Source: Clostridium sp. CAG:557 (GTDB lineage: Bacteria > Bacillota > Clostridia > Oscillospirales > Acutalibacteraceae). Taken from it: 13,057 nucleotides of DNA. Position numbers and translations under genes: made by a program. Under the pieces are notes generated by a model, which did not search any database, was not told the DNA's origin, and was given only the letters and a program-made list of their open reading frames with translations. The DNA lies in NCBI GenBank assembly GCA_000435275.1, contig FR883857.1, positions 5,178 to 18,234 of the forward strand, read 5' to 3'. Shown here piece after piece: positions 1-7,605 of this stretch (position 1 is the stretch's first letter; the number at the start of each line of letters is the position of its first letter).

Positions 1-65
1 GAGGTCGTTTTTATTAAAAATCTCGAAAAAAATTATTTTGTAAAGAAAGGAGAGAGTTTAAATTT

Positions 66-2144
66 ATGGCAAGGCAAGTTTCACTTGACTTTACGCGTAA
101 TATTGGAATCATGGCACACATTGATGCCGGAAAAACCACAACAACTGAGCGTATTCTATTTTATACCGGAGTAAACCACAAAATCGGCGAAACTCACGAC
201 GGAGCTGCAACGATGGACTGGATGGCTCAGGAACAAGAAAGAGGTATTACAATTACGTCTGCTGCCACTACTTGTTTCTGGAAAAATCACAGAATTAATA
301 TCATCGACACTCCTGGACACGTTGATTTCACCGTTGAAGTTGAGCGTTCTTTGAGAGTTTTGGACGGTTCTGTTACGGTTTTGTGCGCTAAAGGAGGCGT
401 CGAACCACAATCTGAAACGGTTTGGCGTCAGGCTGATAAATACGGCGTTCCGAGAATGGTTTACGTTAATAAAATGGACATCATGGGTGCAGATTTTTAT
501 AACGTTGTCAAGATGATGAAAGAACGTCTTAAATGTAATGCTGTTCCGATTCAGTTGCCGATTGGCGCGGAAGATACATTTAAAGGGCTAATCGACTTAG
601 TTGAGATGAAAGCTTACGTTTATTACGATGACTTGGGCAAGGATATTCGCGTTGAAGAAATTCCTGAAGACATGAAGGAACTCGCTGAAAAATATCATAC
701 AGAACTTATTGAGCATGTTGCTGAACAAGATGAAACTCTCTTTGAAAAATATCTTGAAGGTGAACAATTTACCGAGCAAGAAATTAAGGATTGTATTCGT
801 AAATCAACACTCGCCAATGAAATGGTTCCGGTAGTTTGCGGTACTTCTTATCGTAACAAAGGTGTTCAGAAATTATTAGATGCAATTGTTGAATATATGC
901 CTGCTCCTACGGATGTTCCTGCCATTAAGGGAATTAATCCGGAGACAGAAGAGGAAGAAGAACGTCACTCTTCTGACGAAGAGCCATTTGCAGCTTTGGC
1001 ATTTAAAATTGCAACAGACCCATTTGTTGGAAAGCTGTGTTTCTTCCGTGTTTATTCTGGAAGTATCAGTGCTGGTTCAACGGTTTATAACTCTAATAAA
1101 GATAGTAATGAACGTTTGGGAAGAATTCTTCAAATGCACGCAAATCATCGTCAAGATATAGAGACAGTTTATGCAGGCGATATTGCTGCGGCGGTTGGAC
1201 TTAAAAATACAACTACAGGAGATACTCTTTGTAACGAAAAAGCTCCGATTATTTTGGAGTCAATGGAATTCCCAGAACCAGTTATTAGAGTTGCGATTGA
1301 ACCAAAAACTAAAGCCGGTCAAGAAAAAATGGGTATTGCTTTGGCAAAATTAGCAGAAGAAGACCCAACTTTTAAGGCTTATACCGATGAAGAAACTGGT
1401 CAAACAATTATTGCCGGAATGGGTGAGCTTCATCTAGAAATCATCGTAGACAGACTTTTAAGAGAATTTAAAGTTGAAGCAAATGTTGGTAAACCACAAG
1501 TTGCATATAAGGAAACTATTAGACGCAGTGCTGATGTTGACCAAAAATATGCAAGACAATCCGGTGGTAGAGGTCAGTACGGACATGTTAAAATTAAAAT
1601 TGAGCCCAATCCAACAAAAGGTTATGAATTTATTAACTCGATTGTTGGCGGTGCAATTCCAAAAGAATACATTCCTGCTGTTGACCAAGGTATAAAGGGC
1701 GCAATGCTTTCCGGAGTTCTCGCGGGATACAATGTTGTGGATGTAAAAGTTACGCTTTATGATGGTTCTTATCATGAAGTTGACTCATCTGAAATGGCAT
1801 TTAAAATCGCCGGTTCTATGGCATTTAAGGACGCTATGCGCAAAGCAGACCCGGTTCTTTTGGAGCCGATTATGAAAGTTTGCGTGACTGTGCCGGAAGA
1901 ATACATGGGCGACGTTATTGGTGATATAAATTCACGTCGCGGAATGATTCAAGGAATGGAAGCAGTTTCTGGTGCGCAAAGAATTAATGCACAAGTGCCA
2001 TTGTCTGAAATGTTTGGTTACGCTACAGATATGCGTTCAAAAACTCAGGGTAGAGGCCAATATACTATGGAACCAAGTCATTATGCAGAAGTTCCAAAGT
2101 CGGTTTCTGACAAAATTATTTCAGACAGAACTAAATCTAATTAG
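66..2144 (+). CDS. fusA: Elongation factor G (EF-G), translational GTPase
   Basis: EF-G drives translocation of tRNA and mRNA on the ribosome and, with RRF, recycles ribosomes. The 692-aa length is normal for the family. The GTPase motifs are all visible: G1 AHIDAGKT (residues 17-24), the RGITI switch region (about 59-63), G3 DTPGH (81-85) and G4 NKMD (135-138). The later EF-G domains follow, ending in the conserved region with GRGQY at the C-terminus. The ATG is preceded by AAAGGAGAG (46-54) at good spacing, and MARQVSLDFTRNIGIMAH is the usual N-terminus. tuf follows 109 bp downstream, which is the classic end of the str operon (rpsL-rpsG-fusA-tuf). The rpsL-rpsG part would lie upstream, but nothing of it is recognisable in bases 1-65. 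The operon promoter is not in the window. Confidence 0.99.
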   Translation: MARQVSLDFTRNIGIMAHIDAGKTTTTERILFYTGVNHKIGETHDGAATMDWMAQEQERGITITSAATTCFWKNHRINIIDTPGHVDFTVEVERSLRVLDGSVTVLCAKGGVEPQSETVWRQADKYGVPRMVYVNKMDIMGADFYNVVKMMKERLKCNAVPIQLPIGAEDTFKGLIDLVEMKAYVYYDDLGKDIRVEEIPEDMKELAEKYHTELIEHVAEQDETLFEKYLEGEQFTEQEIKDCIRKSTLANEMVPVVCGTSYRNKGVQKLLDAIVEYMPAPTDVPAIKGINPETEEEEERHSSDEEPFAALAFKIATDPFVGKLCFFRVYSGSISAGSTVYNSNKDSNERLGRILQMHANHRQDIETVYAGDIAAAVGLKNTTTGDTLCNEKAPIILESMEFPEPVIRVAIEPKTKAGQEKMGIALAKLAEEDPTFKAYTDEETGQTIIAGMGELHLEIIVDRLLREFKVEANVGKPQVAYKETIRRSADVDQKYARQSGGRGQYGHVKIKIEPNPTKGYEFINSIVGGAIPKEYIPAVDQGIKGAMLSGVLAGYNVVDVKVTLYDGSYHEVDSSEMAFKIAGSMAFKDAMRKADPVLLEPIMKVCVTVPEEYMGDVIGDINSRRGMIQGMEAVSGAQRINAQVPLSEMFGYATDMRSKTQGRGQYTMEPSHYAEVPKSVSDKIISDRTKSN

Positions 2145-2160
2145 TTTTATTTAAATTCTA

Positions 2161-2189
2161 TTGATTTTTGTTATAAAGCTTGTTAAAAT
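2161..2189 (+). promoter_or_regulatory. Putative internal promoter for tuf
   Basis: TTGATT (2161-2166), a 17-bp spacer and TAAAAT (2184-2189) form a good sigma-A match with an extended -10 (TG at 2181-2182). It lies in the fusA-tuf gap, 64 bp before the tuf ATG. Extra tuf promoters are common because EF-Tu is needed in large excess over EF-G. This is inferred from motif and position only. Confidence 0.45.
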
Positions 2190-2253
2190 GTAAGCGTTGG
2201 CAAGTTTAATTATTAATTTTATTATTTTTATGCATTAAAAGGAGGAAAATCCA

Positions 2254-3456
2254 ATGGCAAAAGCTAAATTTGAAAGAAATAAACCTCATGTAAACATTGG
2301 TACTATTGGTCACGTTGACCATGGTAAAACTACTTTGACGGCTGCAATTACTAAAGTTTTAAACTTAGGCGGTGCAGCAGAATTTGTTGATTATGCAAAT
2401 ATCGATAAGGCTCCAGAAGAAAGAGAACGCGGAATTACAATCAATACAGCTCATGTTGAGTATGAGACAGATTCGCGTCATTATGCTCACGTTGACTGCC
2501 CTGGTCATGCTGACTACGTTAAAAACATGATTACTGGTGCAGCTCAAATGGACGGCGCAATTTTAGTTGTTTCTGCAGCTGATGGTCCTATGCCTCAGAC
2601 AAGAGAACATATTCTTCTTTCTCGTCAGGTTGGCGTTCCTTATATCGTTGTTTTCATGAATAAAGCCGACCAAGTTGATGACGAAGAACTTCTTGACTTG
2701 GTTGAAATGGAAATTCGTGATTTGTTAAATGAATATGATTTTCCAGGTGATGACACGCCAATTATTCGTGGTTCAGCTTTAGTTGCTTTGGAATCTACTT
2801 CTAAAGACCCAAATGCTGAGGAATACAAATGCATTCATGAACTTATGGATGCTGTTGATAAATTTATTCCAACACCAGAACGTAAAGCAGATCAACCTTT
2901 CTTGATGCCTGTTGAAGATGTTTTCACAATTACTGGTCGTGGAACTGTTGCAACTGGTAGAGTTGAACGTGGCCAATTAAAGACAGGCGAGGAAGTTGAA
3001 CTTGTTGGTTTGACTGATGAACGCAAAAAAACTGTTGTTACAGGTATTGAAATGTTCAGAAAGATTCTCGATTATGCAGAAGCTGGCGACAATATTGGAG
3101 TCCTTTTGCGTGGTATTCAAAGAGACGAAATTCAACGTGGCCAAGTTTTGGCAAAACCAGGTACAATTCATCCTCATACTAAATTTAGAGGCCAGGTTTA
3201 TGTTCTGACTAAAGAAGAAGGTGGACGCCATACTCCATTCTTTAATAACTATCGTCCGCAATTCTACTTCAGAACAACTGACGTTACTGGTATAATTAAG
3301 TTACCAGAGGGCACAGAAATGTGTATGCCTGGTGATAACGTCGTTATGGATGTTGAACTGATTACTCCTATCGCAATTGAAGAAGGCTTGCGTTTTGCTA
3401 TTCGTGAAGGTGGACGTACAGTTGGTTCAGGTGTTGTTACGGCTATTAATGAGTAA
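2254..3456 (+). CDS. tuf: Elongation factor Tu (EF-Tu)
   Basis: EF-Tu is the cytoplasmic GTPase that delivers aminoacyl-tRNA to the ribosomal A site. The protein is 400 aa, close to the usual 394-400. Visible motifs are G1 GHVDHGKT (residues 19-26), RGITI (59-63), G3 DCPGH (81-85) and G4 NKAD (136-139), followed by the two beta-barrel domains. The C-terminal half contains the conserved RPQFYFRTTDVTG segment and ends GSGVVTAINE. The start codon has a near-consensus ribosome binding site, AAAGGAGG, ending 8 bp upstream. It follows fusA and has its own likely promoter. A strong terminator sits 56 bp after the stop codon, so this is the end of the str operon. Confidence 0.99.
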   Translation: MAKAKFERNKPHVNIGTIGHVDHGKTTLTAAITKVLNLGGAAEFVDYANIDKAPEERERGITINTAHVEYETDSRHYAHVDCPGHADYVKNMITGAAQMDGAILVVSAADGPMPQTREHILLSRQVGVPYIVVFMNKADQVDDEELLDLVEMEIRDLLNEYDFPGDDTPIIRGSALVALESTSKDPNAEEYKCIHELMDAVDKFIPTPERKADQPFLMPVEDVFTITGRGTVATGRVERGQLKTGEEVELVGLTDERKKTVVTGIEMFRKILDYAEAGDNIGVLLRGIQRDEIQRGQVLAKPGTIHPHTKFRGQVYVLTKEEGGRHTPFFNNYRPQFYFRTTDVTGIIKLPEGTEMCMPGDNVVMDVELITPIAIEEGLRFAIREGGRTVGSGVVTAINE

Positions 3457-3465
3457 TTTAACACG

Positions 3466-3605
3466 AATTTGCAGTGTTTTGATTTTTTCTTTATGAATTA
3501 TCAGTGCGCGCCCGGAGTAAAATCTCAATCTTGAGATTTTACTCCGGATTTTTATTTATAAAAATCCTTGTGGTAATGAAATACCACAAGGGCGCACTGC
3601 AAATT
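3466..3605 (+). repeat. Structured 140-bp element with terminal inverted repeats (MITE/REP-like)
   Basis: The ends are a perfect 11-bp inverted repeat: AATTTGCAGTG (3466-3476) and CACTGCAAATT (3595-3605). Inside are a perfect 17-bp stem (3512-3528 with 3531-3547), a small AT hairpin (3548-3565) and a perfect 10-bp stem (3566-3575 with 3582-3591). A second left-side copy, CAGTGCGC (3502-3509), can also pair with the right arm (3592-3599). The two left copies are separated by 25 bp and share CAGTG, as if the left arm had been split by a short insertion or duplication. There is no coding potential. It could be a non-autonomous mobile repeat or simply an elaborate 3' UTR of tuf; a copy count in the genome would decide. 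Confidence 0.45.
3512..3557 (+). terminator. Rho-independent terminator of the fusA-tuf operon
   Basis: A perfect 17-bp arm, starting CCGGAGTAAAATC, folds back over a minimal TC turn (3529-3530; in practice the innermost pairs open). It is followed by ATTTTTATTT. The hairpin is symmetric, so it may also stop transcription from the other direction. It is nested in the larger inverted-repeat structure at 3466-3605. Confidence 0.8.
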
Positions 3606-3704
3606 GAGAAGCAGAAAAATTACAAAAATGTTACAAGAAGATAAGAAGGAATTTACAAAATATATAATAAATTAAATTTAACTTAATTCTTTTTAAGCAT
3701 ATTG

Positions 3705-3751
3705 CGGCAGACTTTAGATGTGCGAAATTCACATATTATAGAAGTTTGTCG
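3705..3751 (+). other. Putative stem-loop in the tuf / M23 gap
   Basis: CGGCAGACTTT (3705-3715) pairs with GAAGTTTGTCG (3741-3751) using three G-U wobbles, and encloses a second stem ATGTG/CACAT with a 7-nt loop. AATTGTTTTTATTG follows, so it could act as a weak terminator or be part of a small RNA. A TATAAT lies upstream at 3663-3668 but I see no convincing -35 for it. I see no gene between 3606 and 3885. Confidence 0.25.
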
Positions 3752-3800
3752 AATTGTTTTTATTGCTAAAGCAGAAATTTAAATTTATGAAAGAATTCTC

Positions 3801-3829
3801 TTGATATATATTCACTGAAGTGGTAAAAT
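3801..3829 (+). promoter_or_regulatory. Promoter of the M23 peptidase gene
   Basis: TTGATA (3801-3806), a 17-bp spacer and TAAAAT (3824-3829) with TG at 3821-3822 form an extended -10 sigma-A promoter. The transcript would start near 3836. The 5' UTR has a small palindrome, GTTACA/TGTAAC (3831-3846), next to or over the start point. It is a candidate operator or stabilising hairpin. Confidence 0.6.
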
Positions 3830-3885
3830 AGTTACATATTTGTAACAGATATTTCTATATTGAAATAAAACGGAGGGAACAAATT

Positions 3886-5034
3886 TTGCAGAAATATGTA
3901 AGAATTTTATCTGGAATTATATCAATGGCTATTTTAGGAATAGCTTTTAATTTTTGTAATTTTGAAAATGGAGTGGCAGCAGAAGACAAAATTTCTTCGA
4001 TGAGAAGTCAGATAAATCAACTTGAACAGCAACAAAAAGATTTGAATTCTAAATTAGCAAGTTTAAAAAATGATATAAACAACAAAAAAACTTATAGGAC
4101 AACGATATTGGAGCAAATGAATTCATTGCAGAGTCAAATAAATGTAGAAACAGATAAAATAGATGTATTGAATCAAGACATTGCATCAAAACAAGCCCAA
4201 ATTGATGAAGGGCAACAATCGATGAACACAAATATGGTTGCATTGGGAGAAAGGTTAAAGGCAATTTATAAAGCTGGGGAGGTTCCTGAATTAGCAATAT
4301 TTTTGAATGTTAAAAATTTTGATGATCTTTTGGACAAAGCTGATATGATTCAAAAATTAAGTAAATACGATGCAGAGTTAATTGAAGAATTAAAAGAGGG
4401 AATGTCAAAAATAAAGCAAGAGCAAGAAGTAATAGAAAAAAATAAAAGTGAAATAGAATCTGCAAAAGTGATTTTAGATGCTAAACGACAAGAATTGGAT
4501 GATTTACAACAAGAAAATGAACGAGTAATAAGAGAATTACAAAATGAAGAGTCAAGTATACGCAACAAAATAAATTCAAATGAGGCAAGAAAAAGAAGTT
4601 TACAGAGTAAAATTTCGAAATCAGGAAGGTCACAAACTTCGACACTTGGCTACAAAAAAGGTAGATATATGTGGCCAGTTCCAGGGCATGGAAAAATTTC
4701 TTCCGGCTGGGGCGATGGCAGAGGCCATAACGGTATAGATATTCCGGCTCCGAAAGGAACAAAAATTGTAGCGGCCGCAGATGGAGTTGTTGTAGCTACA
4801 AATTCTTCAAATTCATGGGGATCTGGTTGGGGCTATTATGTAAAAATAAGTCACGGCGATGGCTACGAAACTATGTATGCTCATTTAAGCCAAGTTTCTG
4901 TTAGTCCTGGTCAGCCGGTAAAAGCAGGCCAAATAATCGGAAATATGGGAAGTACTGGACGTTCTACAGGTAGCCATCTTCATTTCGGTACATCTAAAAA
5001 TGGCAAATGGTATAACCCAAAAACAGAAATTTAG
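3886..5034 (+). CDS. Secreted M23 (LytM/EnvC-type) peptidoglycan endopeptidase with long coiled coil
   Basis: This is a predicted zinc metallopeptidase that cuts peptide bridges in peptidoglycan, or an activator of such an enzyme, acting outside the membrane. The 382-aa protein starts with a signal peptide (hydrophobic core about residues 7-23, likely cleavage near GVAA at about 32). A long Gln/Glu/Lys-rich coiled coil fills about residues 35-245. A basic linker follows, then a LytM domain. The domain has all the metal and catalytic residues: HxxxD (H281, D285), H333 in YAHLS, and HLHF (H364, H366). The full active site suggests a real enzyme rather than a degenerate EnvC-like activator. The start is TTG at 3886, chosen because CGGAGGG lies 8 bp upstream and the signal peptide begins there. 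Coiled-coil M23 proteins commonly act in cell division or sporulation; which applies here is not visible. Confidence 0.9.
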   Translation: MQKYVRILSGIISMAILGIAFNFCNFENGVAAEDKISSMRSQINQLEQQQKDLNSKLASLKNDINNKKTYRTTILEQMNSLQSQINVETDKIDVLNQDIASKQAQIDEGQQSMNTNMVALGERLKAIYKAGEVPELAIFLNVKNFDDLLDKADMIQKLSKYDAELIEELKEGMSKIKQEQEVIEKNKSEIESAKVILDAKRQELDDLQQENERVIRELQNEESSIRNKINSNEARKRSLQSKISKSGRSQTSTLGYKKGRYMWPVPGHGKISSGWGDGRGHNGIDIPAPKGTKIVAAADGVVVATNSSNSWGSGWGYYVKISHGDGYETMYAHLSQVSVSPGQPVKAGQIIGNMGSTGRSTGSHLHFGTSKNGKWYNPKTEI

Positions 5035-5092
5035 CTGTTGAACACAAGTATCTTTTAGGTTGATTTGGTTAAAATTATATATGGATGTGTTT

Positions 5093-5136
5093 ATAAACCC
5101 TAGTTGTCCTTTTGAGACACAAGGGTTTATTTTTAT
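5093..5136 (+). terminator. Terminator between the M23 and VanY genes
   Basis: ATAAACCCT (5093-5101) pairs perfectly with AGGGTTTAT (5122-5130). A partial inner stem (TTGTC with GACACAA) lies inside, and TTTTATG follows. It ends about 45 bp before the VanY start codon, with no clear promoter between them, so it may also act as a leader attenuator for the downstream gene. Confidence 0.65.
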
Positions 5137-5177
5137 GTTCTAAAAATAAAAGTCTGCTGAAATTAAGGAGAAAATTT

Positions 5178-5981
5178 ATGGTACGCAATAAAAATTACTT
5201 AAAGTATTATAAAAAAACTTACTTAAACGACCGACAAGCTGAGATTAGAAAAAGGCTTATAGTTCTTTTTACAATCGTTATGTTTATAACAATATTCATC
5301 GTATTTTACATTTTGGTTAGAATAGAAAATTTGAGTGAAATTAATCAAAATGAAACATCTTTAGCAATTAACCAGGCGGTTAGTGTGAAAAAGAAAAGCT
5401 TAAGAACGGATTTTAGTGCATGGAATAAGTCAAGCGAATGGAATTTAATTGTAATTAATAATGTGAATGAAATGGAGTCTTACTTCGTTCCCAATTTAAA
5501 GCAATGTGGTGATGTGGAAATCGATGAAAGAATAATGAATTCACTGAATGAAATGATACAAGAAGCAAGTAAAAATAATGTAAAACTATGGGTATCATCT
5601 GGTTATAGAAGCAGGGAACGTCAAGAACAATTGTTCAATAAAGAGGTGAATGAAAATTTAAAGTTAGGCATGTCTAAAGAAGAGGCGCTTAATTTGGCAT
5701 TAAAAACGCTTTCTTTGCCAGGCAGTAATGAACATATCACCGGACTATCAGTAGATTTTAACGCGGCTGGAGAGGAGTTCAGCACAACAAAAGAATATGA
5801 ATGGTTATTAGAAAATTGTACAAATTATGGATTTATTTTACGATATCCTAAAGAAAAAGAGTCGACAACTGGAAGAGCTTTTGAGCCAGCACATTTTAGA
5901 TATGTTGGGGAGGAGCACGCAAAAGTGATTAAAGCACAAAATTTATGTTTGGAGGAATATGTATCAAGTTTAATCAAATAA
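5178..5981 (+). CDS. Membrane-anchored D-alanyl-D-alanine carboxypeptidase, VanY/M15B family
   Basis: VanY-type enzymes are zinc carboxypeptidases that trim the terminal D-Ala from peptidoglycan stem peptides outside the cell. I start it at ATG 5178 (267 aa), with AAGGAG 7 bp upstream. A longer TTG reading from 5112 would begin inside the terminator hairpin. Residues 1-26 are basic, followed by one transmembrane helix (about 27-48), so the protein is probably anchored with its catalytic domain outside. Family motifs are SSGYRSRERQEQLF (140-153), PGSNEHITGLSVDF (181-194; zinc ligands H186 and D193) and EPAHFRYVG (E236 catalytic base, H239 third ligand). Family members more often have EPWH where this one has EPAH. 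It lies downstream of an M23 endopeptidase, so both act on the wall. Nothing nearby (vanA/vanH/vanX-like) points to glycopeptide resistance; a housekeeping role is more likely. Confidence 0.88.
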   Translation: MVRNKNYLKYYKKTYLNDRQAEIRKRLIVLFTIVMFITIFIVFYILVRIENLSEINQNETSLAINQAVSVKKKSLRTDFSAWNKSSEWNLIVINNVNEMESYFVPNLKQCGDVEIDERIMNSLNEMIQEASKNNVKLWVSSGYRSRERQEQLFNKEVNENLKLGMSKEEALNLALKTLSLPGSNEHITGLSVDFNAAGEEFSTTKEYEWLLENCTNYGFILRYPKEKESTTGRAFEPAHFRYVGEEHAKVIKAQNLCLEEYVSSLIK

Positions 5982-5994
5982 TTGCGCAGAGGAA

Positions 5995-6022
5995 TTGATA
6001 AAATTTTAATTTTTGCTATAAT
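5995..6022 (+). promoter_or_regulatory. Promoter of gltX
   Basis: TTGATA (5995-6000), a 16-bp spacer and a perfect TATAAT (6017-6022) with TG at 6014-6015. The start point would be near 6029, giving a leader of about 47 nt with AAAGGAAG before the ATG. Confidence 0.65.
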
Positions 6023-6047
6023 TATTCTAGTAACTTAAAATTTTATC
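5997..6047. repeat. Perfect 13-bp inverted repeat around the gltX promoter
   Basis: GATAAAATTTTAA (5997-6009) and TTAAAATTTTATC (6035-6047) are exact inverted copies, 25 bp apart. The left arm overlaps the -35 box, the TATAAT lies in the spacer, and the right arm lies just past the expected start point. It could be a repressor operator pair. It could also be a hairpin that stops read-through from the upstream gene, although no T-run follows. Confidence 0.5.
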
Positions 6048-6075
6048 GTAGATGTTGAAAGGAAGACTATAAAGT

Positions 6076-7542
6076 ATGCCACAAAACAAAGTAAGAACTA
6101 GATATGCACCAAGTCCGACAGGATTTATGCATGTCGGAAATTTGCGCACAGCACTATATGAATATCTAATTGCAAAATCAATGGACGGAGATTTCGTTTT
6201 AAGAATAGAAGATACGGACAGAGAAAGACTAGTTCCCGGTGCAATTGATGTTATATATGACACCTTAAAGGCTGTTGGTTTAAAGCACGATGAAGGCCCG
6301 GATATTGGTGGAAATTACGGTCCTTATGTTCAAAGTGAGAGAAAGAATTTATATAAGCCAATGGCAGAAAAGTTGGTTAAAGAAGGTAAAGCTTACTATT
6401 GTTTTTGCACAAAAGAGCGCCTAAATTCACTTCATGATGAAAAAAACGAAAAAGGAGAATTTTCTGGTGGTTACGACAGGCATTGTCGGGACTTACCGCA
6501 GGAAGAAATAGAAAAACTTTTATCTGCAGGCACACCATATGTTATCAGACAAAAAATGCCACTTAGTGGTTCGACAACATTTGAAGATGCAGTTTACGGC
6601 ACTATAACGGTGGAAAACAGTGAGATAGAGGATCAAATTTTATTAAAAACTGATGGATATCCGACATACAATTTTGCAAACGTCATTGATGACCACGATA
6701 TGAACATAACGCATGTTGTTAGGGGGAGCGAATACTTATCTTCCACGCCGAAGTATAACCTTTTGTATGACGCTTTTGGCTGGAAAAAGCCGATTTATAT
6801 ACATTTGCCGTTAATTGCGGGAAAGAATCCGGACGGAACTGTTTCAAAGCTTTCTAAAAGACATGGTGCAACTGGTTTTGAAGATTTGGTAAAACAAGGC
6901 TACTTGCCACAGGCAATTATAAACTATATAGCACTTTTAGGGTGGTGTCCAAAAGAAAACAAAGAAATTTTTTCGCTTGAAGAATTAGTAAAAGCTTTTT
7001 CTATAGATGGAATTTGTAAATCTCCAGCGATTTTTGATTATGATAAACTAAATTGGTTTAATGCAGAGTATATTCGGGCAATGAGTTTGCAAGAATTTAC
7101 AAAACTTGCATTGCCATATTTTAAAGATGTTATAAAAAAAGAACTCAATTGGGAAAAACTAGCCTCGATATTACAGCAGAGAGTCATAGTTTTAACGCAA
7201 ATTCCAGATATGATAGGATTTTTTGAACAGTTACCGGAGTATAGCAAGGAGCTTTTTGTAAATAAAAAGAGTAAGACTGACTTAGAAAATGCGCCGGTTA
7301 TGTTAAAAATCGCAGTAGATGAGTTAACTCAGCTAAGTGAATGGAATCACGATAGTATTCATGACTGTCTGATTAATTTGGCAGAGAAATTGCAAGTGAA
7401 AAACGGTACAATAATGTGGCCTGTGAGAATTGCTGTCTCCGGAATGACGGTTACACCAGGCGGAGCGATAGAAATTTTGGAGATACTTGGCAGAGAAGAG
7501 TCTTTAAAAAGGCTTAATTTTGGACTTGAGAAATTGTCTTAA
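6076..7542 (+). CDS. gltX: Glutamyl-tRNA synthetase (GluRS)
   Basis: GluRS charges tRNA-Glu with glutamate using ATP, in the cytoplasm. The protein is a full-length class I synthetase of 488 aa. It opens with RTRYAPSPTGFMHVGNLRTA, containing the HIGH-like motif HVGN (residues 19-22), followed by RIEDTD. The KMSKS-like loop is KLSKRHG (258-264). The C-terminal part is the helical anticodon-binding domain. ATG 6076 has AAAGGAAG upstream and is the normal family start. Because glnS follows directly, this enzyme is probably discriminating (charging tRNA-Glu only), but the sequence alone does not prove that. The gap to glnS is about 60 bp with no terminator, so the two genes are likely co-transcribed. 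Confidence 0.97.
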   Translation: MPQNKVRTRYAPSPTGFMHVGNLRTALYEYLIAKSMDGDFVLRIEDTDRERLVPGAIDVIYDTLKAVGLKHDEGPDIGGNYGPYVQSERKNLYKPMAEKLVKEGKAYYCFCTKERLNSLHDEKNEKGEFSGGYDRHCRDLPQEEIEKLLSAGTPYVIRQKMPLSGSTTFEDAVYGTITVENSEIEDQILLKTDGYPTYNFANVIDDHDMNITHVVRGSEYLSSTPKYNLLYDAFGWKKPIYIHLPLIAGKNPDGTVSKLSKRHGATGFEDLVKQGYLPQAIINYIALLGWCPKENKEIFSLEELVKAFSIDGICKSPAIFDYDKLNWFNAEYIRAMSLQEFTKLALPYFKDVIKKELNWEKLASILQQRVIVLTQIPDMIGFFEQLPEYSKELFVNKKSKTDLENAPVMLKIAVDELTQLSEWNHDSIHDCLINLAEKLQVKNGTIMWPVRIAVSGMTVTPGGAIEILEILGREESLKRLNFGLEKLS

Positions 7543-7561
7543 CTTATAAAAAAAGAAAAAA

Positions 7562-7605
7562 GGAGATAGACGAATAATTTTTAATTTTTTCGTCGTGTGA
7601 GCAGA
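7562..7605 (+). promoter_or_regulatory. glnS ribosome binding site separated from the start codon by a hairpin
   Basis: The only strong Shine-Dalgarno, AAAAAGGAG (GGAG at 7562-7565), lies 31 bp before GTG 7597 and 40 bp before ATG 7606. Between them GACGAA (7569-7574) pairs with TTCGTC (7589-7594). Folding the hairpin out brings GGAG to about 5 nt from GTG 7597. The frame is closed by TAA at 7582, so no start closer to the site is possible. Confidence 0.45.

Noticed and set aside
156..410. Minus-strand frames inside fusA, tuf, gltX and glnS
   Set aside because: They are shadows of conserved + strand coding sequence with no ribosome binding sites or recognisable products.
5112..5177. Longer VanY start at TTG 5112
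   Set aside because: It lies inside a terminator hairpin and has no ribosome binding site, whereas ATG 5178 has AAGGAG at good spacing directly before a normal N-terminal anchor.
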